From Solen grandis (lineage: Eukaryota > Mollusca > Bivalvia > Adapedonta > Solenidae): a stretch of 64,000 nt of DNA. The stretch lies in assembly GCA_021229015.1 (NCBI GenBank), contig CM037778.1, forward strand, positions 13,855,294-13,919,293, written 5' to 3'. The position numbers were made by a program, and so were the translations under genes. Shown one piece after another: positions 21,952-33,757 of the stretch (position 1 is its first letter; the number at the start of each line of letters is the position of its first letter). Under the pieces are notes generated by a model. That model was not told the origin of the DNA and ran no database searches. It was given only the letters and a program-made list of their open reading frames with translations.

Positions 21952-22193
21952 TTAACCCTTTCCCTCATAGAGGAAACCATGAAAAGACCTATGTGAACAA
22001 CATAAAACCAGATCAGCCTACGAGTAACTCGCAGGCTGATCTGGTTTTATGTTGTTCGCTGCTTCTCAGTGGTCTGGAAATGAGGATTTTGTAATTAAAT
22101 TTGGTAAGGTTTAAGTGTAGTTTTTTGCAGATCAGGCTTTATGTGGTACCTATTGAGTGTGTCAAAATGAGTCTATATGAGGGAAAAGTTTAA
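21952..22193 (+). mobile_element. 240-bp hairpin MITE (family A, copy 4)
   Basis: Full length; the right end is mutated (GGGAAAAGTTTAA). It lies about 110 bp from the preceding HINE-like element. Confidence 0.85.
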
Positions 22194-22990
22194 AATAAAT
22201 TAGTTACTGTTTATCAATTTTTGAAATGACATTTTCTGATTCAGTTTCAATTTTCTATTTGAATGCTATAGTTCCCCCATTTAGAGCTATTTCGGTCCTC
22301 TTCCTGATCAAACAGGCAGAACAGTGTAAAAACCTAGCAATATCTGGACTGCAGTGATTTCCATGTGTTGAAATCTCATAAGCCAGGCTGTTTATAGCCA
22401 TAGTGTTGCAGATTGTAACTGGTTTGAAATAGAATTATGTTGGAGCCTTGCAGAGATCTGGAGAGAAATTTTCTTTATTCTAATTACATGTTTATACTAA
22501 AATAAGAGATTATGGTTCTTTCCAATTTGTTCTAACTTTGTACTTATTTTTCTTATTTTAGAGAAAAATGATGGAGATGCAATTAGAGAGAGAGAGAGAG
22601 TGGTGGGGGGGGGGATTGTATTCTTACAAGGTGACCTTGAAAATGTATTTAATTCATTTCTTTACAGCTATTATAGAAAAACTAAATATTTCAGTTCTGC
22701 ATTCTTTACATGTGCTTTTATAGATAAATGTTGCATGTGCCAAGAAGCTTTAATTGTTTTTATTTGAAATTTACATAATAATTTATAAAGCCTTCTTCTC
22801 TCATGTAATTTTTCCTAAATTTTGAAAAATATTTTCAGTGAAAAATATTTTTCTTATTTAATTGATATGTGAACAGATTGAAGTTAAGATTTAAATTAAT
22901 TAATATGTTAATTATGTTTACAATTTCTTATATTGGACACGAATATTATACAGATTTGCTATCTTTACTGTTTTATAAACATCTTTCTTA
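22194..22990. other. intergenic, GA microsatellite
   Basis: AT-rich. A GA run followed by a G run lies at about 22586-22614. No gene is seen. Confidence 0.5.
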
Positions 22991-22998
22991 ATGATATC

Positions 22999-23219
22999 AT
23001 GATTTTCCCTCACTGTGTGGGTTCGAATCCCGGCAGGGTCATTCGGATTTTCATGTGAGGAAGCCTTCCAGCTGGCTTGTGGTTGGTGGTTCTACCCGGA
23101 TGCCTCTGTGCATTCGGTGTCTTCCTCCACCTGTAATTAGCTGTACGTTGCTATATGACTGAAATACTGTCGAAGCGACGGTAAACTCAAATAGTCAAGT
23201 CAAGTCAAAGCACAATGAG
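22999..23219 (+). mobile_element. tRNA-derived SINE, family B (5' truncated head)
   Basis: Starts near a canonical B box GGGTTCGAATCCCGGCAGGG, then TTCGGATTTTCATGTGAGGA, a body with CTTCCTCCACCTG, and the family tail TATATGACTGAAATACTGTC, GAAGCGACGGTAAACTCAAA, TAGTCAAGTCAAGTCA. Other copies are at 52352-52524 and tail fragments at 34183-34256 and 4672-4730. Confidence 0.75.
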
Positions 23220-23659
23220 CAGAACATTAGTGACCAAGTGGTTTATTCACTGACATAGTATGAGTCACTTCTGGTAACTCAGATGTTAACTCAGAAAAGA
23301 GCAAAAAACCATTTTCAGGGTCACATAACTTAGAAAGTAGAATGGAACACTCCCAATTTTTTTCCCATAAATTTGTTTCAAGTGTAATTCTCTATAATCA
23401 TTCAAAGTTTAAGAAAATTCTCTCCGCTATAGTTTTCAGTTTCCTTAGTAAAAAATTGTTATTGTAATATACACCCTTAAAAACATTTCTTTGCAGCTAT
23501 CTTTTAGTATAGTAAAACATCTTTGAAAAATTGTGCAGATTTGGGACCAACTCTCTTCTTGAAACAAATAGGTAGAACTTTGATTCCCAGATATTTGAAT
23601 ATATAGTTGGCTGCGTGAACTTTGTACAGCTCTGTATGGTTTGTATGTGTTTGTTTAAG

Positions 23660-23828
23660 CTCGGGGTCGTTCCGTGTAAGTGGGTCGGAGCGGGAAAATG
23701 GGCACCCGATGGAGAGGTTCCCGAGTCAGATTGAAGATGAGTTTGATGAGATCGAAGAAGTGAAAGAAGAATACTTCAATGCTCCGTTGTTCCAGCGTAT
23801 CCATATCAGCGGGGAGGACACTACAGGG
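23660..23828 (+). CDS. AMPD: AMP deaminase, N-terminal-region exon
   Basis: Internal or alternative first exon of an AMP deaminase, which converts AMP to IMP plus ammonia in the cytosol. The exon is preceded by a T/G-rich tract ending in AG (23658-23659) and followed by a GTATGT donor at 23829. It ends in phase 0 and encodes an acidic stretch (IEDEFDEIEEVKEEYF) followed by FQRIHISGEDTTG, which matches the FQRVxISG segment before the conserved N-terminal block of vertebrate AMPD2/AMPD3. The joint to the next exon reads DTTG then VPLKDLEMA, as in the family. An internal Met (MERFPSQ) is a possible alternative start. The extreme N terminus varies among isoforms, and I could not find an upstream exon. 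Confidence 0.8.
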
Positions 23829-24112
23829 GTATGTGACCTTGGGTATATGACTTGGGGTATGTGACCTAGGGATGGCATGGATAGGGGATGGGGGATATTG
23901 TGTCATTTTCAGTGATGGAGGGGGAGAAAATAGTAGAAAAAAGCCATTTCACTACAAATCGTTCAAGTTCTCATGTTGATGTTTTCTTAGGCAGATGAGA
24001 TAGCAGTCAGTCTACATAATGCAGGCTCTTATTGTGATTGACCCATTGAAAATAATTTTTAAAAATAATTACCTTGAATATCAATCATTTAATTCTTTGT
24101 ACTATGCTAGCA

Positions 24113-24300
24113 TCTCATATAAGGGTAGTTGCAGGACTGGTTGGCCCGGTGTCAGGATAATGTGACTGGGTGTGGTATCATGCCACATGTCTACGGCGTG
24201 ATACTGCTGTGTGGCAGCACTATATCTGTCTCAAGTAGACATCATCTCCAAATGACTGAAATACTGTCGGTGGGACATTAAACCCAACAAACAAACTGGT
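24113..24300 (+). mobile_element. SINE family A, 3' fragment
   Basis: Begins at CATATAAGGGTAGTTGCAGG and runs to the 3' end GAAATACTGTCGGTGGGACA and TTAAACCCAACAAACAAAC. It lacks the tRNA-like head. It lies in the AMP deaminase intron. Confidence 0.78.
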
Positions 24301-25334
24301 AGCATCCATTACTGGTATGTTACTGATCAATCACAATGGGATATAAAATGGTGAAGCAGTTAGGTAGCTCTGTCTGTAAGCAAAATACCCTGGTTTTGTG
24401 TCCCGGTCAGGCAGTACTTTCTCCCTTTGATTTTGGAATTTGAAATTATTTTTTTCACTTAGACTGGGAAAGGAGATGTCCCCTTTGCCTTAGTCACATT
24501 TAAACAGAAAATCAATTTAAAGTAATAAAATATTGAATGTGACATTTGACACCTGGATTTTTTTTTCATTTTTCACAAAAATCAATGGCAAATATCACCT
24601 TGAAAAATTGTCTGTTCTAGTGATGAGATTCTAATCTAATTTTGTAGGAAGTCATCTATTGGAGTAATTTTAGGATCAGGGGCAAGAGTAAAAAATAAAA
24701 GTTAAAAGATATGAGTAGGTGAAAATAAAATGCATATTTCTCTGTCTGACAGAGCTTATCATATGCCTATACATATGTGGCAGGATAAATAAAGGTCTAC
24801 TTAAAATGTGATTTACCATAAGATTGGAAATAGTTTTTCATAGACAGGTAGTTGTGTCATCAACAATTTGTGTTCAAGTTTTATTTTTAGACATTTTCGA
24901 TCTGATTGTCTTGAAACTTGGTAAGAATGTTTGTTTGTATGATGTCTTATATGGAGTGTGAGTAGAGGTCATTTGGGGTTAAGAATGAGGTCACTAGGTC
25001 AAATCATAGAGATATACCTTTGTCAAAATGAAAAAGTAGGACTATAATGTGGTTAACCTATTAACCTTTTGTAACAAAAATAATTGATATAATTGGTATG
25101 CAATCTGTAGATTATAATTAAGGCATTTAGAATGTCCTATTTCATTATGTTGAAACCCAGAATCTTAATAGTATGCAAAACTGAAATTATATTAAAAAAA
25201 CAACAACAAAGATTTCACCAGTAAAATCTCATTCAAGTTTAATTTTGGTCCAATTTGGCTTATATGTGTAAAAATCAGTTAAGAACTATGTATTTGATAA
25301 CATTTGCAATTAAAGCATAATCATTAATTTATTG

Positions 25335-25535
25335 TTGTGTGTCAGGATAATGTTACAGATGTGATGTCTTGTCAGTTGTTGAGTGTCAGGATAATGTGAC
25401 TTGGTGTGGTGTCATGCCACATGTCTACGGCGTGATACTGCATTGTGACAGCACTATATCTGTCTCAAGTAGACATCGTCTCCAAAATGATTGAAATACT
25501 GTCAGTGGGATGTTAAACCCAATTAACAAACAAAC
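25335..25535 (+). mobile_element. SINE family A, 3' fragment
   Basis: Contains GTGTCAGGATAATGTGACTT, CATGTCTACGGCGTGATACT, GTCTCAAGTAGACATCGTCT and the GGGATGTTAAACCCAATTAA tail. The front end is duplicated or decayed (TGTGTCAGGATAATG occurs twice, near 25340 and 25384). Confidence 0.7.
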
Positions 25536-25947
25536 AACCATCACCATCATTAATGATATTCATGTTATGATAGAACCACATGACAGTGATTCCTATGACT
25601 TCCTGGTTCATAGCACCTCAGACAATTCAGTTTATTTTCCATATTTTCTAAGATCATATGCCAACATTTCTGAGGCTTTTTTGTTTGATTATATTAATGT
25701 TATGCTATTTCTGGTCTAAAATTTCAATATCTCTTAAAGACTTTTTCATTTTGCATGCACACATTCCATTCTTTATGAATGAAAAAAAATTCCACAATAT
25801 TTTAGGCATACCACAGTGATGTAAGTTTGTGTGGGTGTTCATGTTCAAAAGATAAGCCAACCTGCCCTGTTTTGAGTAACAACTTTGTACTTTGCTAACA
25901 CAGTTCAAGCCATCTATAATCATGTTCATGTTATTAGTGCATCTTCA

Positions 25948-26153
25948 GTTACATATACAGTAAAACTTTGATAGTCCCAAGACTGAATTTCCAAGCATTG
26001 TGCCTGATATGAGGTTTATATGCTGTCCCTGTGCGGAGAAACGGACAAAAACAAAGGGAGATTACTGTCAGCTTTCGGAGCCATGTAGTCATCAGAGCGT
26101 TTCATTCTTCTCCATTAGACCTTAGATTATCAACATTTTACTGTATATGTTTC
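25948..26153. mobile_element. TA-bounded MITE with CAGTAAAA ends
   Basis: The left end CATATACAGTAAAACTTTGA faces a right end whose complement is CATATACAGTAAAATGTTGA, about 205 bp apart. TA at both borders and CAGTAAAA ends are typical of Tc1/pogo-type non-autonomous elements. Located in the AMP deaminase intron; no coding capacity. Confidence 0.55.
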
Positions 26154-26511
26154 TTATAAAACATCATATTGCATCCATTCAGATCCTAGCTATACTTCCA
26201 TTGTTGAGCATGTGAAATGTCAGACAATACCATGTTTGATATCCAGTTATGTTTCAATTATTTGCTACTTTTGAATTATTCTGAAAGATCTTTAAATGGA
26301 ATTACAGATTAGTATTGGGAACATAATTATATCCAAGTTACTCAGTCTTTTGCATTGTCACCAGCTGTAGAGAAGATGGTGTTCTGTAATGATATAAAGA
26401 ATACTGGCACATAATGTCAGCCTCAAAAATGTAAAAAAAAAAAATCCCTTATTGTTAGTTGTGTCAGGATTTTTGTAGAAATGGAGTCTTGTCCTGATAG
26501 AGGTACTGGTC

Positions 26512-26735
26512 CTAGTGGCCAAGTGGTTACAGTGTCAGTCCTGTTGAAAACTACAGTATGATTAAAATACCAATCAACAAAAATAGCACTAGTTTATTTC
26601 ACTTGCTTGGCACTTATCATATGAGGGCAATAGTTCTAGGACTGGTTGGCCCGGTGTCTGGATAATGTGGCTTGGTGTGATATCATGTCACATTATTACT
26701 TTATTGATGTGTACATCATTGTATCACATTGAGGC
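26512..26735 (+). mobile_element. SINE family A, diverged copy
   Basis: The head TCCTAGTGGCCAAGTGGTTA is like the 7.3-kb copy, then TTGCTTGGCACTTATCATAT, GACTGGTTGGCCCGGTGTCT and GATAATGTGGCTTGGTGTGA. The tail is degenerate after about 26700. Confidence 0.65.
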
Positions 26736-27615
26736 AACACTGTGTTAAATCAACCATTGCATTGCACCATCAACCCAAATATTGGAAGAAAATTGCTTCT
26801 TTATGACCATAGACTTATCCTGTCTTTGCTTTATGATCTGGGGGTCTATACAAGAATCATGGATGTCATGTGCCCTTCCTTTCTGTCTCACTTGTTAAAC
26901 TTCAATGGATCTCCAGTGAGGCTGTAAATACTTCTTCTTTGATAAAAAAGATATCTTGAGATTGTATTTGAGAGGGAACCAGGTTAGGATCACTTCTAAA
27001 AACACTGTCACATATTTGCCGCTGGAGCACATGCCAGTCTTTAGGTCATTAAAAGAAAAAGTTTCTGGACACTTTTTTTATATGTGCTTGAAGATATTGA
27101 GCTGACATTTGGTATGTTGATGAATTACAGAAACAGTTTGACAGAGTTATGACACTTGAACACTGAAAATGTAGGTTTACGGGATGTTTAATCCACATGA
27201 TTGGAGACATTGAGACTTTACCCAATTACACAGAGTTATAGCCCTTTAACGCTGAAAAATGGAGATAATATATTACATTTTGTTAAGTTTGCCAAATTTG
27301 ACAAAGTTATGACCCTTGAGGTTTTAAAATGGAGGTTTTAAGGACATTTTATCTACATGATTGAAGATACTGAGTTTCGTTTTGGTGTGTAGGTGTTCTA
27401 TGGTGAGTTAATGACTGAGAATGTATTTAGATGGAATTACAGCGTCTGAACTGAGACACTAGCACATCTTCTTTTAAAAATATAATACTGGCATTTCTAT
27501 AGTAATACAATTAGGTGATTAAGTAACAGCGCTGCCTCTGGCATTTTTATCACTTCCAGTGACAGCTCTTGATTAGATCTGAAATTATTTTGTCATGTCT
27601 TCTATGGACATTTGT

Positions 27616-27979
27616 TTAACCCTTTCCCTCATAGAGGACACCATGAAAAGACCTATGCGAACAGCATAAAACCTGATCAGCCTGTGAGTAACTCGCAGGC
27701 TGATCAGGTTTTATGCTGTTCGCTGCTCTTCAGTGGTCTGGAAATGAGAATTTCGAATTAAAGTTGGTATGGTTTAACTGTGGTTTTCTGCAGATCAGGC
27801 TTTATGTGAGTAACTCGCAGGCTGATCAGGTTTTATGCTGTTCGCTGCTCCTCAGTGGTCTGGAAATGAGGATTTTGTAATTAAAGTTGGTAAGGTTTAA
27901 CTGTGGTTTTCTGCAGATCAGGCTTTATGTGGTACCTATTGAGTGCGTCAAAATGAGTCTATATGAGGGAAAGGGTTAA
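27616..27979 (+). mobile_element. 240-bp hairpin MITE (family A, copy 5) with internal duplication
   Basis: Left end TTTAACCCTTTCCCTCATAG and right end TATATGAGGGAAAGGGTTAA are intact. A block of about 120 bp from GAGTAACTCGCAGGCTGATC to GCAGATCAGGCTTTATGTG is present twice in tandem, the first copy more diverged than the second, making this copy about 364 bp. Confidence 0.85.
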
Positions 27980-28147
27980 AATGAGTCTATATGAGGGAAA
28001 GGGTTAAAATGAGTCTATATGAGGAAAAGGGTCAAAATGAGTCTATATTAGGGAAAGGGTTAAAATGAGTCTATATGAGGGAAAGGGTCAAAATGAGTCT
28101 ATATGAGGGAAAGGGTCAAAATGAGTCTATATGAGGGAAAGGGTCAA
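27948..28147 (+). repeat. 28-bp satellite growing from a MITE end
   Basis: Seven units of AAAATGAGTCTATATGAGGG followed by AAAGGGTT or AAAGGGTC. The unit is exactly the right terminal segment of the adjacent family A MITE. Later units share GGGTCA instead of GGGTTA, showing spread of a variant within the array. Confidence 0.92.
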
Positions 28148-28344
28148 GTCATCTTCCATCACTCTACAGACCTCATAGCTTGTGCTTATTTTATGTTGAT
28201 GTTTTTGCATTTGTTGTTTCAAGTCATAAACACAATAGAGGCATGTTGAGAAGATGTTATTGAATCAGTGTGTAATTTGGAGTGATTTCACATAGCTGGT
28301 ATATCTGGCATTTAACCAATATGGAAATAATGTGTATAGCTTGT

Positions 28345-28560
28345 ATAACCTTATGACTAAAGTTCTGAGGTTTAGAGTTTGATGCCTACTAAAGTAGTTG
28401 GGGGAAGATTTTTTCAAGTCCTTTTTGGACACAGAGTACAGGTCCAACCCAGGAGTGCTGGAGAAGGATAAGTAAAATTTGTAGATGAAAATTCTTATGG
28501 AGTTAAAATGAAAAACAAAATTAAAAAATGATTTAATTGGAACCTTTAATTGGGTCTCTA
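28345..28560 (+). mobile_element. SINE family C, diverged fragment
   Basis: Shares GGTCCAACCCAGGAGTGCTG and GAGAAGGATAAGTAAAATTT with the 40.7-kb copy. The head is almost unrecognisable. Confidence 0.45.
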
Positions 28561-28769
28561 GTATTTATGAGCATATTATCAGACATGCAGAACTGGGTTC
28601 TCTGTCTAGAATCAAATGTTCCTGTCTACATTTTGAAAATGTTCCAGTATAAGCATGGCATAATTCCGAATATGTTATACATCTGTAACAAAATTGTTTG
28701 GGGTATGCTTGAATCAGTCTGTCCATCTGTTTGTCCGTTGTCTGTATATCCAGATGTATACAAACTACA

Positions 28770-28965
28770 GTTAAACCTGTATTAGTGATCACCTGTATTA
28801 GTGGTCACCTGTATTAAGCTGTCAACCTGCATTTAGCGGTCAGTTTTAATATTACAAAATTAGCATTCTGGTTTAAGTTTAACTTCCATTTAGTGGTCAT
28901 CTCAGTTAAGCAGTCACATTCTTTTGTTCCCTTGACTGGCCGCTTCAGACAAGTTTGACTGGGTT
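28770..28965. repeat. diverged GGTCACCTGTATTA repeat
   Basis: Four or five degenerate short units of the type TTAGTGGTCACCTGTA, followed by CTTGACTGGCCGCTTCAGAC and AGTTTGACTGGGTTC. It resembles a short interspersed element with internal micro-repeats; class not determined. Confidence 0.45.
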
Positions 28966-30280
28966 CTGTTATTGACTTGGGATATTGCCCTCAAAGATGT
29001 GGGTGTCTTATTATCTGTTCATTCATCTATCTATCTGTCATTTTTTCTTTCTTCTTTTCATGGTTTATCATAAAAGTGCTGGTGGGATGATTTAAGCAAT
29101 TTTAACTTATTGATTTTGTTACCGACCAATTTACTATGCTTTATTTGTCCTGCCCTTAGTTTGGTCTGAGTTGTATCTTTGTTTGACAGTGTTTAATGCA
29201 TATTAGATTTTCCCCATTTTAAGTTTATCAGATTAAACCACTTGAGTATAGATATCCCAGCATGCTGTTTTGTTTCTTATTTATTTTTATACCCCCCATT
29301 CAAACAAAGCTTTATGAGGTAAATAGAGCCTTATTGTGGTCAGTTAGTTGCTAAGTTCCAATTTTTCTTGTTCAGATCATAACTTCAAATCCATACAAAA
29401 GATTAATTTCAAACTTAAATGAAGATAAATGGCAATTAGGAGAAATGCACTGTCCAAGGAACATAACGCTACCTGGTCCCATTTTTATTTATCTCCCTTC
29501 CTTTATTTTTCTGTTTACAGAGTTTTAAACTTAATGAAAGGGAGTGAGTTGAAATTTAAAGCATTGTTTTGGAGCATTCATGACTTTAAATGATATTATG
29601 TTTTGCAGAACTAATTAGTCCTTATTTTTTTTGTTAATCAATGCAGTATACATACATATCAAATAATACTTCTCCTATGTGTCAATGTGGGGGTATGTAT
29701 CACCTTTGTTGCAGTTCTAGTTTACAAATGATGTACAAATTTAATCAAATTTTATCAAAATTTGCAATATGATTTGAGCCTTTGTAACTTTATATTGCTT
29801 TCAATATTGGGGGAGTCCTAAATATGCTAACAATGTTTCTTAAGTGCATGAGATAAAAAGATATTTTGATTTACAGAGTGTCTTGGAGTTTGAATATTTT
29901 TGTTTTTTATCAAGATTAATTTTATCAAAGCATTATTCCCCCTTGCATTTCTTTTCATGAAAAGATTTGTTGGCTTGAGTGGTTTAAAATCCCTAATGTG
30001 ATGAAGGTTTTTGATACCTTTTTTCACTGCTGTAGAGTTGATTCATACAGCTGTTTGGTCTGGTTCATAATCTTGTACTCTGTTAACAAATGACACAGAC
30101 TTGTAAATCCTGCATCAAGAAGTGTCGCCAATGTAGATTTGGCCTGCAATTTGGAACAGAAGGTATGCTATTATTCAGATCAATAAAGAAGCCAACACTA
30201 TCAAGATGTCTTTTGAAAGTCACTGATTTCAGTGATACATTAAGACAGTTATGTCAAGACACTGACATATGCTGGACAAA
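28966..30280. other. intronic sequence, old repeat fragments
   Basis: Within the AMP deaminase intron. Between about 29288 and 29700 the block is bounded by TTTATACCCCCCATTCA and TGTGGGGGTATGTATCACCT, an inverted CCCCC/GGGGG pair as in the 57-kb element, suggesting a diverged Helentron-like repeat. No exon is seen. Confidence 0.35.
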
Positions 30281-31610
30281 TTAAGGTCAATGATGTAAGG
30301 ACTCTGACATACATTGGACAATTAAGTACAATGATGTCAAGACACATTGGACAATTAAGACAATGATGTAAGACCTGACATCATGGACAATTAACAATGA
30401 TGTCAGGACTCTGACATACATTGGACAATTAAGTACAATGATGTCAAGACACTGACATACACTGGACAATTAAGGTCAATGATGTAAGGACTCTGACATA
30501 CATTGGACACATTAAGTACAATGATGTCAAGACACTGACATACACTGGACAGTTAAGGTCAATGATGTAAGGACTCTGACATACATTGGACACATTAAGT
30601 ACAATGATGTCAAGACACTGACATACACTGGACAATTAAGGTCAATGATGTAAGGACTCTGACATACATTGGACACATTAAGTACAATGATGTCAAGACA
30701 CTGACATACACTGGACAATTAAGGTCAATGATGTAAGGACTCTGACATACATTGGACACATTAAGTACAATGATGTAAGGACTCTGACATACATTGGACA
30801 CATTAAGTACAATGATGTAAGGACTCTGACATACACTGGACACATTAAGTACAATGATGTAAGGACTCTGACATACATTGGACACATTAAGTACAATGAT
30901 GTCAAGACACTGACATACATTGGACAAATTAAGGTCAATGATGTAAGGACTCTGACATACATTGGACACATTAAGTACAATGATGTCAAGACACTGACAT
31001 ACACTGGACAATTAAGGTCAATGATGTAAGGACTCTGACATACATTGGACACATTAAGTACAATGATGTCAAGACACTGACATACACTGGACAATTAAGG
31101 TCAATGATGTAAGGACCTGACATACATTGGACAAATTAAGGTCAATGATGTAAGGACTCTGACATACATTGGACACATTAAGTCAATGATGTAAGACACT
31201 GACATACATTGGACAATTAAGTCAATGATGTAAGGACTCTGACATCCATTGGACAAATTAAAGACAATGATGTCAAGACACTGACATTCATTGGAAAAAT
31301 TTAAAGACAATGAGCAAGAACTGACATCATGGAAATAGTAATGATGTAAGGACTCTGACATACATTGGACAAATTAAGTACAATGATGTCAAGACACTGA
31401 CATACATTGGACAATTAAGGTCAATGATGTAAGGACTCTGACATACATTGGACAAATTAAGTACAATGATGTAAAGACACTGACATACATTGGACAAATT
31501 AAAGACAATGATTCCAAGACACATACATTGGACAAATTAAAGACAATGATTCCAAGACACATACATTGGACAAATTAAAAACAATGATGCCTAGACACTG
31601 ACATACATTG
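30281..31610. repeat. 83-bp dimeric satellite-like array
   Basis: About 32 monomers of 41-42 bp. Each contains CTGACATACA(T/C)TGGACA, a variable ATTAAG spacer, and CAATGATGT. Through much of 30440-31100 they alternate as two types, one with GTCAAGACACTGACATAC and one with GTAAGGACTCTGACATAC, giving a higher-order period of 83 bp. Edges are irregular, with deletions near 30340-30400 and 31300-31340. The overlapping minus-strand frames that recur every 83 bp are by-products. The array ends about 310 bp upstream of an AMP deaminase exon. Confidence 0.92.
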
Positions 31611-31921
31611 GACATCCCATCTTTTAAGATTGCAGGTATTGGTTATCGTTAAGTAGGTTTGGTTAAATTGAAGCCTGATCCTGTTAAAACACTAAATATT
31701 TTCTGGAAAAAATGAAAATGCGAGGTCATAAACCTTTAACTGAGAAAGTTACTTGATTTAAAAATAAGTAAAGTTTTTATTGAAAAGTGATAAAGTATTT
31801 AGAATAAATCTATCTTCCATATGGTCTTTGGTCTATAAACTCACAGAAGTATTTAACTAGATTTAACTGTTTTAGGTTAGTAATGTTGAGAACTGTGAAT
31901 GAATGACCACAAACTATGCAG

Positions 31922-32114
31922 GTTCCACTAAAAGACCTAGAGATGGCCTCCCAGTCACTAGTGAAGGCCCTGATGATCCGAGAGAAGTACATGGCAATGT
32001 CCCAGCAGACGTTCCCGAAGATCACAGCAAGATTCCTGCAGTGTCTAGAAGACAAGGAGGAATTTCAGGGCCTGAGTGAGGGTATAAACACTGCTGACAA
32101 GAAGCTCCTTGAAG
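31922..32114 (+). CDS. AMPD: AMP deaminase, conserved N-terminal exon
   Basis: Follows acceptor GCAG (ending 31921) and is followed by donor GTGGGT at 32115; 193 bp, entering in phase 0 and leaving in phase 1. It encodes VPLKDLEMASQSLVKALMIR, then EKYMAMSQQTFPKITARFLQ and a less conserved DKEEFQGLSEGINTADKKLLE. The block E-A-S-x-L-x-KALMIREKY and FPxIT is diagnostic of AMP deaminases just ahead of the catalytic TIM barrel. Phase and sequence fit the exon ending at 23828. Zinc-binding and catalytic segments (such as the SLSTDDP motif) are not in this exon and were not found downstream. Confidence 0.9.
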
Positions 32115-32173
32115 GTGGGTACTCAGCTGTAGTCTTCCAATGTTTATTATAAGAAATAAATTTGTATGTGGTA

Positions 32174-32325
32174 GGTTAGCCCTTACCATGCCAAATTTTT
32201 TAATGGTCTTGACCTTTCTTCATTTTTGAGTATACCATTTGCTGTTTATGAGGATGTGCTGGCTGATCTTGGTATGCGCTGGTCACAAAGGGCAGTCACA
32301 TGTGCCCCAGCATTGTAAGGGTTAA
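32174..32325. mobile_element. possible decayed MITE
   Basis: GGTTAGCCCTTACCATGCC at the left and GCATTGTAAGGGTTAATG at the right are imperfect inverted repeats about 150 bp apart, again with TTA(A) at the borders. No coding capacity. It sits just downstream of the AMP deaminase exon. Confidence 0.4.
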
Positions 32326-33430
32326 TGTTCAAAACTAGAGGGCAGTGCATGTTGGTGTTGTCATTCTCACTTTGATGATATTAGTTAATTAACGAATTAA
32401 AATATATAATACAGTAGTAAATGTGATTTAATCTTTGTAAGCTAATTAGATATTTGATTAGAAATATGCAATAACTTGCATGTATTTGTATTAGTCATTC
32501 AAATGTCTATTAAAATGTCTCTTTAATTTTCGAGGAAAAAGAAGAAAAGAATTGCATGTAGCGTTTCTGGAATCTTCTATCACCATCATTAAAATTAATT
32601 GAGATTTTGTTTATAACAGAAATCAAGAAAACAAGAATTGTGAAAACAAAGTAAATGATGATAAATTTTCTGTGCAATTATTTAGCTATAAGTGCCGTGT
32701 ATGGTGTATAGTTATACACTGTGTGTGTTATGTGTAGTGCATGCATACTTATAAAGCATGTTTCCTGCTCCTCTTTCAAACCCCAGCTACTTTTATAATA
32801 GTACTTACAGACCATCCAATGTAGCCACTTGTCTGATGAAGCAGATAAAGCTGGACTGCACTTACCCGGCTTTACTTTCATTCAAAACTTTATCACTCGA
32901 TATTCTGATTCTGTGCTTTTAAAGTTATCTCCCCTTCCAGTCTTTACAGAATCAACATAACTTGAGACTGCCTCAGAATAAATAGTAATAATTGTTAAGT
33001 CTGTGAAAAGGTGTGTAAAATGCATGTTTAAGTATGAAATATTGAAAATGATATGATGTACCTGCCACATGGGCAAACTGTATCTTGTACGGTCAGATTC
33101 AAGTCACAAATAAGTTTTTGTATGAGATAAATTTTCTTGAAGCAAAATTGGCAGAAGTATAAAGCATTTTGTAATTTTTATCTTTCAGTGCTACATGTAT
33201 GTGAATTGGGAATTTAATTTGCATGTTAACTATGCTGACTTTGTTATTTTGAAAGGGATATTTTTCAATCTATTTCATGACATGTTATTTGGTTTTGCAC
33301 CTCTTCCCCTGTTTCCCCCACATAAGTTATAATAATTGTGGTTAATGCTTAGAAATATTTACCAGAAATATTTACCATATAACTAACTGTTTAAAAGCTT
33401 CTCCCCTCTAATATCCCCTCCCCCATTTAG

Positions 33431-33454
33431 AGAAAAATCAGGCAACCATTCCAG
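33431..33454 (+). other. possible 24-nt microexon of AMP deaminase
   Basis: A 24-nt segment bracketed by a CT-rich tract ending in TTTAG and by GTACTA. Entering in phase 1 after the exon at 32114, it would add eight codons (EKNQATIP-like) and keep phase 1. The supporting evidence is only splice-site context and phase. A chance match is quite possible. Confidence 0.25.
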
Positions 33455-33739
33455 GTACTATGTTTACATAAGGTCATCTAATCCTTGTGTTTGTCTTTGT
33501 ACTTTACCTTTAAATCTTTGAATAAAGTCTTATCCAAAACACAGCATGTACATAAGATTTGTTTTACAGCCATAGATGTCGAAGCTCTCGGGGCGTTTAA
33601 AGGGGGTTTACGGTACTTTAAAAAAATGTAGTACTAAGTAGTTTGAAGGTTTTGCATGAGCACTTCAAGGATTCTCACTGCTCACAGTTAATCCGTTCTT
33701 AACAGCTTCCTCAAAACAGCTTTGTTATTTTTTCTTCAG

Positions 33740-33757
33740 AGAAAATACAGCAAGCAG
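33740..33757 (+). other. possible 18-nt microexon of AMP deaminase
   Basis: An 18-nt segment (AGAAAATACAGCAAGCAG) after TTTTTTCTTCAG and before GTATCA. It also preserves phase 1 and starts like the 24-nt candidate 309 bp upstream (both AGAAAA...CAG), which would suit alternative or mutually exclusive splicing. Unproven. Confidence 0.22.

Noticed and set aside
30444..31094. Series of minus-strand frames beginning MSSVCQCLDI
   Set aside because: They recur every 83 bp with the satellite unit and shift frame, so they are array by-products.
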